A stretch of 31,742 nucleotides of DNA, from contig CAYGVS010000011.1 in the NCBI GenBank assembly GCA_964353635.1, positions 1 to 31,742 of the forward strand, read 5' to 3'. The notes under the pieces were generated by a model. It saw only the letters and a list, made by a program, of their open reading frames with translations. It was not told where the DNA came from and did not search any database. The stretch comes from JAPLVB01 sp964353635 (GTDB lineage Archaea; Aenigmatarchaeota; Aenigmatarchaeia; QMZP01). The translations under genes were made by a program, and so were the position numbers. Below, piece after piece: positions 7,243-15,680 of this stretch. The first letter of the stretch is position 1; each line of letters begins with the position of its first letter.

Positions 7243-8511
7243 TTAATCCTCTTTTTCCATTAAAAACTTGTATGCAGGAACCAAACTGATGGAGATTTTT
7301 TCTTTTTTTGAATCAAATTCTTCCTGTTTCTCTGTATCCTTGGTTATCATTATTCCTTCGATTACGCCAAACTTCTCGCAAAATCTTAGAGTGTTCTTGA
7401 ATTCCTTCCGTGCTATGTTCCCACTGTACTTTATCTCAATGGGCAAAGCTTTCCCGTCCTTTTCTAATACAATGTCTACCTCATGCTTTTGGGGTGTCCT
7501 CCAAAAGAATTTGGCGTTCAATTCCGTGACCAAAAGGTTCTCTATAAGCTTTGATTCCTCTATTTGATTATTGAGGTAGGGGAAAAACGAGGTTGTGGAA
7601 AGGTAGAATTTCTTCATCTTCTTTTCAGAGGTAAGGGCGTTCCTGGAGTAATTGTATATCTTTTTCAAAAGGAAGGATTCTTCCAGATAAAAGAAATAGT
7701 TTGATAGCGTGACTCTGCTTAGCCCGATTTCTTTTGACAGAGATTCGTAGTCTGAAAGCATTCCTGGATTGGAAGCAACTATCTTCAATATCCTTATCAG
7801 CAGTTCCTCATTGTCTATAGGAAATATCTTTGGTATGTCCTGGTATACCACTTTCTCTATCATTGTCTTGATGTACTGGCTGACCTTCTCTTCGCTTTCA
7901 TTCACGATCTCGATGAACTGCCTTTTCTGGTAGGCTGCGAACTCCTTTTTTAAAGATTCTACCATCAGCTTCTTTTTGCCAATCAATTCCTCTTTGTTCC
8001 TAAAAATTAGAAACTCCCTGAAATTGAGCGGTCTGAGCACAAACTCGTAAATCCTGCCAGCTAGAGATTCCCTGACGTGCTTCCTTATGAAAAGCGATGA
8101 AGATCCGCTGACGAAGAATTTGATGTTCCTGTAATTGTCATAATAATACTTCGCCTGGTTCTGCCAGTTCTCCAGCTTCTGTATCTCGTCAAGGAAGACG
8201 TAGACCTTATCATCCATTCCTAGGATATCCTTCCCTGTCCTGGTTTCATAATCCTTGATAATATCCTCTATTCTGGGCTGTTCTTCATCGAAAGAAAAGA
8301 AGATTATGCGCTCTCTTTTCACGCCTTTATCTTGAATGAGGTAATCTATCACCTGTTTAAGGAGGGTGGTTTTACCAGTTCTCCTAAGGCCAATGAGGGA
8401 AATTATCTGCTTTGTGCCAACCTCTCTGACGAGGTCTGAGAAAATCTCCCTTTTCTTGGGGTAATCATAAAAGAACCCTTGTTGCCAATGGAAGTTATAT
8501 TTTTCTATCAT
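7243..8511 (-). CDS. AAA_14/DUF4143-type ATPase
   Basis: 422 residues, a common archaeal ATPase family of uncertain role. The Walker A motif GLRRTGKTTLLK is at residues 41-52 and Walker B VYVFLDEIQ at 103-111, followed by the 'GSSS' sensor-like segment (FFVSGSSSLFIRKHVRESLAGR). A winged-helix region (SLSKEIGLSRVTLSNYFFYLEESFLLKKI) leads to a C-terminal nuclease-like fold with EVDIVLEKDGKALPIEIKYS, whose D...E-x-K residues resemble a PD-(D/E)XK site. The start at ATG 8511 lies about 25 bases from a TATA-like, palindromic promoter. Such genes are scattered and often horizontally moved; here the cassette is bracketed by direct repeats. Confidence 0.88.
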   Translation of the reverse strand: MIEKYNFHWQQGFFYDYPKKREIFSDLVREVGTKQIISLIGLRRTGKTTLLKQVIDYLIQDKGVKRERIIFFSFDEEQPRIEDIIKDYETRTGKDILGMDDKVYVFLDEIQKLENWQNQAKYYYDNYRNIKFFVSGSSSLFIRKHVRESLAGRIYEFVLRPLNFREFLIFRNKEELIGKKKLMVESLKKEFAAYQKRQFIEIVNESEEKVSQYIKTMIEKVVYQDIPKIFPIDNEELLIRILKIVASNPGMLSDYESLSKEIGLSRVTLSNYFFYLEESFLLKKIYNYSRNALTSEKKMKKFYLSTTSFFPYLNNQIEESKLIENLLVTELNAKFFWRTPQKHEVDIVLEKDGKALPIEIKYSGNIARKEFKNTLRFCEKFGVIEGIMITKDTEKQEEFDSKKEKISISLVPAYKFLMEKED

Positions 8512-8535
8512 ATTAATTCACGTTAATCATATATG

Positions 8536-8556
8536 ACATATTATTACATAATATGT
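8536..8556. promoter_or_regulatory. inverted repeat over the ATPase promoter
   Basis: ACATATTA (8536-8543) and TAATATGT (8549-8556) are perfect reverse complements separated by 5 bases. They sit 25-45 bases upstream of the ATPase start, where the TATA box is expected. It is a candidate operator. Confidence 0.45.
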
Positions 8557-8656
8557 AAATTAGGGTTTAAATACTTTTTATCTATAGGAAAACACATAGA
8601 ACGAGCAATTTACGCTAATAATTGAGTTTTTAGTGGAATTATTTCCAGTAAATTAC

Positions 8657-8746
8657 AAGGAGGCCTTGGAAGGCTCCAATACCATCATGTTCTCAGGCAC
8701 TGGCGGATGGGATATTGGGCAGGTAAGCATAGTGCTGGAGAGGTGA
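8657..8746 (+). repeat. direct repeat, right copy (displaced gene 3' end)
   Basis: Repeats 6802-6891 with an offset of 1855 bases and still reads KALEGSN-like codons to Leu-Glu-Arg-TGA, but it has no start codon or upstream body. It looks like a severed gene end, with one non-silent change (Thr ACG to Met ATG). Confidence 0.85.
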
Positions 8747-8755
8747 CTCCTGCAT

Positions 8756-9460
8756 TCAAGGCTTATACCCCAGCACAGCCTCATAAAGGTCTCCTCTCAG
8801 AACAGGCCAAACATGAAAGGACAGCCCCATCCAGAAGGTGTCCACAGGCTCGGGAAGGCTGCCATACCCCTCTTTCACAGCGTCCAAAAGCGGGCTTATG
8901 TCCGCTTTCTTTCCAGGAACCAGTTTCCTGGGGAATTCGCCGCCTAAAGCCATAAGCTGTGCAGAACCCCACATGAATTCATACAGGTCCATGTTCCTCT
9001 TGTCTCTTCCATCCTTGTACTCAAACTCGAAATCGAACTTGCAAGGCTTTCCCTCAGGAGTAATCCCGAAGTTATGGGGATAGGTATTGCAGTCCTCCTC
9101 CCCGGCTTCATGCACTTCCCTCAGGAAGCCTGCGCTCTTCTTGACTGCCTTGAGCTTGCATCCGGGCCCCAGGCTTTTGTCCGTGAGAATATCCCTGAGG
9201 TTGGTGTGCGCCAGATAATCCGTGGAAACCAGCCTCCTTGATCCATCACTTCCCAGGTAGGCAGGCACAAGGAGACCCTTCTCATAATATGACTGCAGCT
9301 TCCCGACCTCCCTTTCGAACCTTTCCTGAGGATTTGAATTCCTTGTCACATAGGTTGCGCTAAGCAGGCCAGGCATGACCGAGCGGCTAAACTTCTTGAT
9401 AACCACGTCTCCCTCCCTCCAGACAGTGCTCGTGAAGGAATGGGGCATATTGCGGGGCAT
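8756..9460 (-). CDS. kinase-fold protein (APH/Kdo-kinase-like), small
   Basis: About 234 residues with the outline of a protein-kinase-like fold. VVIKKF carries a candidate ATP-binding Lys, a Glu-rich helix ERFEREVGKLQSYYEKG follows, then LVSTDYL as hinge. HEAGEEDCNTYPHNFGI corresponds to the catalytic loop (H...N), and CKFDFEFEY to the metal-binding DFG-like segment. These fit the small archaeal kinases related to Kdo/RIO/aminoglycoside kinases. The substrate is unknown. The start is uncertain: a TATA box at 9472-9480 favours ATG 9460 or 9448, and the frame extends upstream to 9514. It is divergent from the large membrane protein gene. Confidence 0.7.
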   Translation of the reverse strand: MPRNMPHSFTSTVWREGDVVIKKFSRSVMPGLLSATYVTRNSNPQERFEREVGKLQSYYEKGLLVPAYLGSDGSRRLVSTDYLAHTNLRDILTDKSLGPGCKLKAVKKSAGFLREVHEAGEEDCNTYPHNFGITPEGKPCKFDFEFEYKDGRDKRNMDLYEFMWGSAQLMALGGEFPRKLVPGKKADISPLLDAVKEGYGSLPEPVDTFWMGLSFHVWPVLRGDLYEAVLGYKP

Positions 9461-9550
9461 GGCTATCATTAGGGTATAAAGGTTATAAGGGCTTGTTTTG
9501 GGCTTTTCCAGCAAACCGCAAATTTATAGAAAGCCATACAATAACTATAT

Positions 9551-9556
9551 AGGTGG
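9551..9556 (+). promoter_or_regulatory. ribosome binding site that fixes a TTG start
   Basis: AGGTGG lies 6 bases upstream of TTG 9563, the first codon of the 1185-residue gene, where no ATG or GTG is available. A TATA-like AATTTATAGA lies at 9521-9530. Confidence 0.7.
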
Positions 9557-9562
9557 ACTGAT

Positions 9563-12500
9563 TTGGCTCTGTTTAAACGAAGAGCAGAAACGGGAAAATA
9601 TCAAAAATGGTTCAATTTATCAAGAGATGAGAGAGACCTGGACAAAAAGGCGTTCCAAGCTGCTCTGGATGCTTACAAGAAGGTTAAAGGTATCGGAAAT
9701 TGGAAAGACCTTGACCTTGAAGATAAGCAGAAAATTGTATCAGAAATTCTTGATTGCTTGACTTACATGGAAGAAAGATTAGCTTCGGGTGATGTGCTTG
9801 CACGTGAAATTAATAAAGATGTGGCTGGTGTGGGATGCACCGTGGATCAGGCATTTAAAACAGCGGCTATGTTGGTTAGAAGACAGGATATAAAAAATTA
9901 CGGAAGCGATAGGAGAAGAGGATTCAGAACAGTAACATACAAACAACCAACAAAAAATACTGGAGGCGGTGGGGGAGGAGGCGGGGGACGTCGAAGAGGT
10001 GGAAATGCGTTTGCCCTGGCTTCGGCAAATGCATCAGCAAGCGCAAGCGCCATAGCTGCTGGAGGAGCCGGAGGCGCTGGGGGAAATGCTTATGTTAGTG
10101 TAACTGGAGGAAGCGGCTATGGTGAGATTCATGGCTATATCTGGCACAGCCCGGCAACAACCGATTGGAAAACCAGGAGAAGGGTTGGGGTTCATGGAGC
10201 ATTTGTATATCTCATAGGGACTGACGTTGAATCATCATTCCATGCTATAACAGACAGAGACGGATTTTACAGAATAAGGAAAATCGTTCCCGGACATTAT
10301 ACGATGAGAGCAGAACGCCGCAACCCGCTCCCGCCTTTTGCTCCTTATGGGTATATTCCAAATGAAACAAAAGATCCCATAAGAGTAAGGGAAGATAAAG
10401 ATCAAGAATGGAACCTTGAACTGGAAGCAATTTGGCGGGAAAGAGAACCCCCCAAGAAACCCAAACCCGGCTACCATATAATCTCTCCCAAAGAGAGCAG
10501 GAAGATAGGTCCTTTCAGGTTCCCATTTTATAAAAGGCCTCATGAAGGCAAAGAGCAATGCCCAGGATGCGGTAAACGCACTCTTGTGGAGGAGGTTGAT
10601 GAGAAAACAGGCAAGGTATACTTCAGGTGCGCCAACAAAGACTGCCCAGTTTTTCTGAATGATGAGAAACTGACACCTGACCAGATAGGAATAGGGGGCA
10701 GAAAGATTCCTATCACAGGCCTTAATGCTAGGGAAAGGGCGAACAAGAGGCTTGTTTGGGAAGACAGGATGAGCAAGCTTAGGAAAAAATATAGAAATGA
10801 TGAGCTGACTGAAGCCGAGTTTGAAACAGAAAAGCAGAAAATTGAAAATGAGGTTTGGGGTGGAGACTCAAGAGTAAGCAAAGGTTGGGTAACACGTGTG
10901 GGAGGTCCCCTTGCCCAGATTTCCAGGAAAGCCAGCCCTGAAGTCACCAAAGGAGTTTTTGCTGCTGCAATCATTGGGATTGGCGCTGTCATCTCCTCCA
11001 TGTTCGGGAACTGGTGGTTCTTCGCAGGGTTCCTTTCGATTGGATTGTATGTCCTCACACCTTCTCCGGAAAGCGGGCAATTCCAGGAAGGCCCCATGGG
11101 CTGGGGCCATATACTTCCATGGGCGCAGGGAGGTACGCATGCTGGATTTGCATGGATAAAGAGCATAACCAAGGTCACTGCTATAATCACATTTGCTTAT
11201 GGATTCAGCACTATGGGAGACATATTCAACACTTTCTTTGTGGCTATATGTCTGATTGGATACTTCATGCTCAAGCGCGAGTACGACCCAAAAAGGCCAG
11301 GGGATTTCATAGAATCCCTGCTGAGGTTCGGAATCCTGGGGTGCTACTTCATACCCTTTTACGTATTCGCCAGCATATTCAATTCCTACGTGCTTGCTGC
11401 TATATCTCTGGCGTTCTTCGCCATACCACCTATGCCAAAGAGTAGCGGTGACCAGGCGCTTACAGAGGTGCTTGCTCGCGGGCTTTCCGGTCAGACAGCA
11501 TATTACGAGATGTTCGATAAGATTCTTTTCCTAGGGCTTATGGGTTTCGCACTTCTAGGTTCAGGCTCTCTGGGAATGGATTTGGGGATTATTAGCATTC
11601 CCAGCCTTGGTTGGCAATTGACTGGAACCCTAAAGGCCACCTTCATATACTTCTGGATCATCTCCCTTATTGGCGGCTTCTTTTCTCCGGCAAGGGAAAG
11701 GCCGCTTACAGGAATCCTTTTCCTAGGAGGCGCCACAATAATTTATGCAGTTGGTCCAGGATCCCAAGACGTGGGCTCGGCACTGCTTGGGCAGTGGTGG
11801 CCGAGCGTGAATCAGGCCGTGACATCGATTTCCGAGCCCATAAGCAAGATGTTCGGCACTTTAGGAAAGACCTTCGGGGACGCCTTCCTGCTGCTCACAA
11901 ATCCTGTGGGATATGCCACACAGCTGATGAATGGTAGCTACGCCAATAACCCTGTTGGGGAGACAGGTGCATATGGAGTGGAATTGAGTGGGTTTGATGT
12001 GAGCCCTGTATTTATCGCCCAACCTTTCATGATAACCGCAAACATAAAGAACAGCGGAGCTTATGATGCAAAGGATGTATCTATATCCTTCACTTCTGGT
12101 GCAAAAGCACCTGAATCGCGCACAAGCACTCCTTTAGGCACTGTTGCTACACCTGCTCTGAGCAAGACGGGGGATAAACCGATAAAAATCTCACAGATAG
12201 GTATAAGTTCATGTGAAAACACAGAAAACAAGGATTATATCTGTATTCATAACTATACAAAGGATCAACCTGGTTCCATATTCACCCGCCAGAACATCTG
12301 GCAAACAGTATTCTCAAGCTCAGGCATTTCATGCGCAAATTCGGCAGGGTATGAGCTCAGGAAGAAGTACATGCCCATAAACATCACACTCCAATACAAA
12401 TACCAGTCCGATTCCAAAGTGATGGTGGAATTCATAAGCCAGGCCGAATGGGACAGGCTGGCTAAGCTTGACCAGCTCAATTCAAAGCTGCAGTTAGTGC

Positions 12501-13120
12501 AGTCCCAGTACAGTAGCGCTCCTGTGAAATTCCCGATAGGCACACCTGGCTTGAAGAACCCAATACTGGAGACCCAGGACTTCCACGTGGCCCTGAACAT
12601 AATGAGCGATCAGGTGGGAGGCAAGATAACAAACATAGAAAGCATTGTCTTAAGATTCCCTACAGACTTTGATCTGGCAGATGATGCGTGTTATCCAAAG
12701 AGTAGTGATAAAAGATTTGACCTAAGCAGAACAGCAGGTACTGCTACTTGGACAAACCTTAAAGAAGGAGACCAAATTTTCTATTGCCATTTCAACGCTC
12801 TTAAGACGACTAACGGTCAAAGCAAACTTGGAAGCAGCCCAACTAAAACGTATGTGATTACTGCCCATGCAAACTATACATATTCTATTTCCAAGCAGAA
12901 GGACGTGAAGGTGGAGTTTGGCAGCTGGTGTTGTAAGCAGGAGCCACAAAAGGATACATGTGCATCAGGAACTATTTGCTGCCCTGAAGATTTTTCAGGG
13001 AAGGGAATATGCATACCGCAAACTCAGAAATGCCAATATTTAGAAAGTGGCGGTGCTATAGAAACCATTCCTTTCGAAGACTATCGAACTGGGGGTGCTG
13101 GAGCAAGTGGTACTACATAA
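9563..13120 (+). CDS. 1185-residue multidomain membrane protein, function unknown
   Basis: Start TTG with a good ribosome binding site. Order of parts: a basic helical N-domain (1-130); a Gly run (134-142), then an Ala/Ser/Gly low-complexity stretch (148-185). Next comes a carboxypeptidase-regulatory-like beta domain (about 205-255, AFVYLIGTDVESSFHAITDRDGFYRIRKIVPG), then a four-Cys zinc ribbon (C333, C336, C356, C361). A SHOCT-like helix pair (about 402-428) precedes roughly ten membrane segments (about 463-800). A CARDB/Ig-like outer domain follows (about 810-860, FMITANIKNSGAYDAKDVSISF), and last a Cys-rich C-terminus (CCKQ...CASGTICCPED...C). The zinc ribbon should lie inside the cell and the Cys-rich end outside. 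The next gene starts 32 bases downstream and is probably co-transcribed. I cannot name a function; a surface or secretion apparatus component is one possibility. Confidence 0.8.
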   Translation: MALFKRRAETGKYQKWFNLSRDERDLDKKAFQAALDAYKKVKGIGNWKDLDLEDKQKIVSEILDCLTYMEERLASGDVLAREINKDVAGVGCTVDQAFKTAAMLVRRQDIKNYGSDRRRGFRTVTYKQPTKNTGGGGGGGGGRRRGGNAFALASANASASASAIAAGGAGGAGGNAYVSVTGGSGYGEIHGYIWHSPATTDWKTRRRVGVHGAFVYLIGTDVESSFHAITDRDGFYRIRKIVPGHYTMRAERRNPLPPFAPYGYIPNETKDPIRVREDKDQEWNLELEAIWREREPPKKPKPGYHIISPKESRKIGPFRFPFYKRPHEGKEQCPGCGKRTLVEEVDEKTGKVYFRCANKDCPVFLNDEKLTPDQIGIGGRKIPITGLNARERANKRLVWEDRMSKLRKKYRNDELTEAEFETEKQKIENEVWGGDSRVSKGWVTRVGGPLAQISRKASPEVTKGVFAAAIIGIGAVISSMFGNWWFFAGFLSIGLYVLTPSPESGQFQEGPMGWGHILPWAQGGTHAGFAWIKSITKVTAIITFAYGFSTMGDIFNTFFVAICLIGYFMLKREYDPKRPGDFIESLLRFGILGCYFIPFYVFASIFNSYVLAAISLAFFAIPPMPKSSGDQALTEVLARGLSGQTAYYEMFDKILFLGLMGFALLGSGSLGMDLGIISIPSLGWQLTGTLKATFIYFWIISLIGGFFSPARERPLTGILFLGGATIIYAVGPGSQDVGSALLGQWWPSVNQAVTSISEPISKMFGTLGKTFGDAFLLLTNPVGYATQLMNGSYANNPVGETGAYGVELSGFDVSPVFIAQPFMITANIKNSGAYDAKDVSISFTSGAKAPESRTSTPLGTVATPALSKTGDKPIKISQIGISSCENTENKDYICIHNYTKDQPGSIFTRQNIWQTVFSSSGISCANSAGYELRKKYMPINITLQYKYQSDSKVMVEFISQAEWDRLAKLDQLNSKLQLVQSQYSSAPVKFPIGTPGLKNPILETQDFHVALNIMSDQVGGKITNIESIVLRFPTDFDLADDACYPKSSDKRFDLSRTAGTATWTNLKEGDQIFYCHFNALKTTNGQSKLGSSPTKTYVITAHANYTYSISKQKDVKVEFGSWCCKQEPQKDTCASGTICCPEDFSGKGICIPQTQKCQYLESGGAIETIPFEDYRTGGAGASGTT

Positions 13121-13152
13121 TCTCTTAAATCCCCCTTTTCCTAATAATACTC

Positions 13153-14133
13153 ATGTCCCTAAAGGAGATAGTTTGGCCCACCAAGCTCAAGGTTCTGGTG
13201 ACTTTCCTGATCCCCATAGCCTACTTCACGCTTATCATAGCTGTGAACTCAAACTTCAGGCAGGCTTTCCTGTCTGCTGATGCCATAACGCAGACTACCG
13301 GGATATTGGCTTTCATTTCGCTGGGTGCTGTAATATACTACCCACTTGCATGCGGGGCGGTTTACCTGTATCAAAGATTATCTGGAGAGGAGAAAACTGA
13401 AGTGGCTGAAGGGAAAAAGCCCGCCAAGCGTAAAGCCGCCACGCAGGATGTAGGAAGTCGTCAGGGACGACTTCATTCAAAGAATCGAGACCTTCTATAT
13501 GCCATAATTCTGATAGCGGTCTTCAACCCCCTAACTTATTCGGGGATATTCGCTACCTATAACTATGTAAACCTTAATGTCTTTAACCATCCCTGCGGGG
13601 TGGAGGTTATGGGATATAGAGAGATATCACCTGCCAGGGATTCCTACATGGTCACAGGGGAGATAATCACCATGGCTGACGGCCAGAGGATTGACACGAC
13701 TGATTCGCTTCTAAGCGCCCTGGCGGCAAAATCGCCCAATGACACAATGATAGTCCAGACCAATGTGAGGACATACAGCATAAAGCTTGCTGAGGATGCC
13801 GGGACAGGCAAGGCCATACTTGGGATAATCACTCAGACCGTTTACTGCCCCACAGGAAAGGAGTCCAGCCAGCAGGCCTCAGCCCCGAAGGCAGCAATAG
13901 ACGCCTGCATGAGCTCCTGCATCCATACAAGGGATGCAGGGGATAAAATGGAGAGCGGGCCATGCCTGCTTGACCCGATACCAGTGGAGCCGGACTGGGT
14001 ATGTGATATAGCTCATAGCCCGAGGATGGCAGCAGATAACCTTCCCGAGAACCAGTGCTCCTTCTATCGCTCAGGGAATTCCACGCACTTCATAGAGCTG
14101 GATAACCAGTGCAATCTGATCAGGGCTGCATAA
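13153..14133 (+). CDS. membrane protein with PDZ-like domain
   Basis: 326 residues. Three membrane segments (about 10-30, 48-74 and 115-140) frame a basic cytosolic linker. A PDZ-like outer domain follows (SYMVTGEIITMADGQRIDTTDSLLSALAAKSPNDTMIVQTNVRTYSIKL compressed pattern: ligand loop, 'ADGQRI', helix, strand), as in site-2-protease and HtrA PDZ domains but with no protease motif. The C-terminal 100 residues contain about eight cysteines, probably disulfide-linked outside. It lies 32 bases after the 1185-residue gene, likely in one operon, and both have Cys-rich outer ends. The linker at codons about 100-108 is encoded by a copy of the palindromic element (13454-13474). Confidence 0.7.
   Translation: MSLKEIVWPTKLKVLVTFLIPIAYFTLIIAVNSNFRQAFLSADAITQTTGILAFISLGAVIYYPLACGAVYLYQRLSGEEKTEVAEGKKPAKRKAATQDVGSRQGRLHSKNRDLLYAIILIAVFNPLTYSGIFATYNYVNLNVFNHPCGVEVMGYREISPARDSYMVTGEIITMADGQRIDTTDSLLSALAAKSPNDTMIVQTNVRTYSIKLAEDAGTGKAILGIITQTVYCPTGKESSQQASAPKAAIDACMSSCIHTRDAGDKMESGPCLLDPIPVEPDWVCDIAHSPRMAADNLPENQCSFYRSGNSTHFIELDNQCNLIRAA
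13454..13474. repeat. palindromic element copy 2 (in coding sequence)
   Basis: GAAGTCGTC, loop AGG, GACGACTTC, followed by ATTCAAAGAATC. The arms differ from the consensus by paired changes that keep the hairpin. In frame it encodes GSRQGRLHS within a basic linker between membrane segments. Confidence 0.75.
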
Positions 14134-14152
14134 GCCACTGACGCTTTAGGAA

Positions 14153-14500
14153 TTAGTTATATTCGCTATAAGCGATCTTCTTGATGTGCGGGCATTCCTC
14201 AGATATAGCCTCAGGAAGGTGCAAAACGCCAACCAGGTCGCCTGATGTTTTTCTTAGGACATAGACCATATACTCAGAAGTCTTCTCCGCCAGTTCCTTC
14301 ATTCTCACCAAATCAACTTGCATACCATCATTCACAGGTATTATATATGTCATCATGTAAATCGGTTTCTGGCCTGACATCTCCCTGATAGCGGGGCTTA
14401 TGTAGCTTACTCCCCCATCAGCTTCATTCTGCAGTTTGGTTACATTGTTAAGAAGGTCTATAAACTCTATGTACGAAAGCCTGGTGATGTCTATTTCCAT
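14153..14500 (-). CDS. hypothetical protein downstream of the oxidoreductase
   Basis: 115 residues, soluble, mixed alpha/beta. Start ATG 14500, 2 bases after the upstream oxidoreductase stop (14503), so co-transcribed. No Cys pairs, signal peptide or known motif. The middle strand pattern YMMTYIIPVNDGMQVDLVRMKELAEKTSEYMVYVLRK is regular and suggests a small ferredoxin-like fold, but no family is recognised. Its tie to the oxidoreductase operon is the only clue. Confidence 0.6.
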   Translation of the reverse strand: MEIDITRLSYIEFIDLLNNVTKLQNEADGGVSYISPAIREMSGQKPIYMMTYIIPVNDGMQVDLVRMKELAEKTSEYMVYVLRKTSGDLVGVLHLPEAISEECPHIKKIAYSEYN

Positions 14501-14502
14501 GT

Positions 14503-15633
14503 TTACCTCAACTCATTAATCCTAGGAAGGAGAGAGCTTGTTATCTTCCCGTAAACAGGATGGTCGGGGAGTCCGAACTTCTTTCCCGCCTGCTTGTAAA
14601 TTTCAAAACTGGTTCTTTCTATTTCCGATGCGAACTCTATAGGCATGGTGAGATCGTCTCCTACCATGAGCTCTGACATCATGGACACAAGAGCATTCTG
14701 GGGATATTTTCCCGTATCAAGCTCCTGGCCTGCAAAATCCTTTATCAGAGGCTGCAAGTCTCCGTTAAGATAAGGGCCTTTCCGTAGAAATTCAAATGCT
14801 TCCCTACCTTTGGCAAACTTTATTGCAAAAGGCCTGAGATTTGGCCTGGACAATGTATTAGTAAGATAACATGTGTTATCCCCCAGCCATGCGAAATACC
14901 TTCTTTCATTTCCATCATTGAAGGAGCTTACAATCCTGAATTCGCTATCGGGGAAATGCAATACAGTGGTCGAATATTGGTCTGGAATCTCCCTGTCAAA
15001 ATCCTCAACTTCTATCTCAGGCTTTCTTTCCATGTCTTTCTTTTTCCTGAAATAAAGGATTTCCGAGACATCGTGAAGCGCATCATGGTGGAATTCCGGC
15101 TTTACACAATTGTCAAGCATGCATCTGTGATGATATCCTTTCTGGGTAATAAAACCCTCCTTTTCCATGTCTTCCGTGGCCGCCTGGTATGCCGGATTCT
15201 TGATTTCAAGGTAATCCACTTGGACAGGAACTTTTATCTTTGAAGCGTGCTGAAGCATCTCCTCGCTTTGGGCGAGAGGCTTCTCCATGAAGATGGGCTT
15301 TCCGTTCTGGGAGAAGACTTTAGCGAGAGGTATGTGCGCGTCATTTTTTGGAGAAAACGTGGCAACTATTGCATAATCGCAGTTCAAGGCTTCATGGTCA
15401 ATCCTGGAAGCTTCTCCTGATTCATAATCGAAATATTTGGTGAAGTCTTCATGATAGCGAAAGGTTTTGCCTCTATATCCTATTTCGCCTCTTAGGACAT
15501 CTTCCCCTCCTGCTGTCATTTCCGGATTCAAGTCAACTATGTTAAATCTGTCAGGCTGGAAAACCATATTTGCGACTTTGAGCAAGCCTTTCTGCGGGAA
15601 GTATCCCGAACCCAAGACCGTTACCGTGGTCAT
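14503..15633 (-). CDS. Gfo/Idh/MocA-like oxidoreductase
   Basis: 376 residues. The N-terminal Rossmann-type dinucleotide fold starts VTVLGSGYFPQKGLLKVA, a GxGxxP-like variant of GxGxxG, and has DLNPE at the end of strand 2. NCDYAIVATFSPKNDAHIPLAKVF and GKPIFMEKPLAQS follow; EKP is the hallmark motif of this family, with Lys near the nicotinamide. The C-terminal half would be the substrate/oligomer domain. The substrate (a sugar or sugar-phosphate derivative is usual) cannot be told. A TATA-like CCTTAAAATG lies about 25 bases upstream of ATG 15633. A 115-residue gene follows 2 bases after the stop. Confidence 0.75.
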   Translation of the reverse strand: MTTVTVLGSGYFPQKGLLKVANMVFQPDRFNIVDLNPEMTAGGEDVLRGEIGYRGKTFRYHEDFTKYFDYESGEASRIDHEALNCDYAIVATFSPKNDAHIPLAKVFSQNGKPIFMEKPLAQSEEMLQHASKIKVPVQVDYLEIKNPAYQAATEDMEKEGFITQKGYHHRCMLDNCVKPEFHHDALHDVSEILYFRKKKDMERKPEIEVEDFDREIPDQYSTTVLHFPDSEFRIVSSFNDGNERRYFAWLGDNTCYLTNTLSRPNLRPFAIKFAKGREAFEFLRKGPYLNGDLQPLIKDFAGQELDTGKYPQNALVSMMSELMVGDDLTMPIEFASEIERTSFEIYKQAGKKFGLPDHPVYGKITSSLLPRINELR

Positions 15634-15680
15634 AACCAGAAATAGCAGGAAACATTTTAAGGCTATCTGTTAGGGGTAAA

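Noticed and set aside
8707..8955. Plus-strand frame following the repeated gene end
   Set aside because: Antisense shadow of the kinase-like gene, and the first part is the displaced tail read out of frame.
10540..11190. 216-codon antisense frame inside the large membrane protein gene
   Set aside because: The sense frame has clear domains and membrane helices; the antisense product is a Pro/Ser-rich by-product of codon bias.
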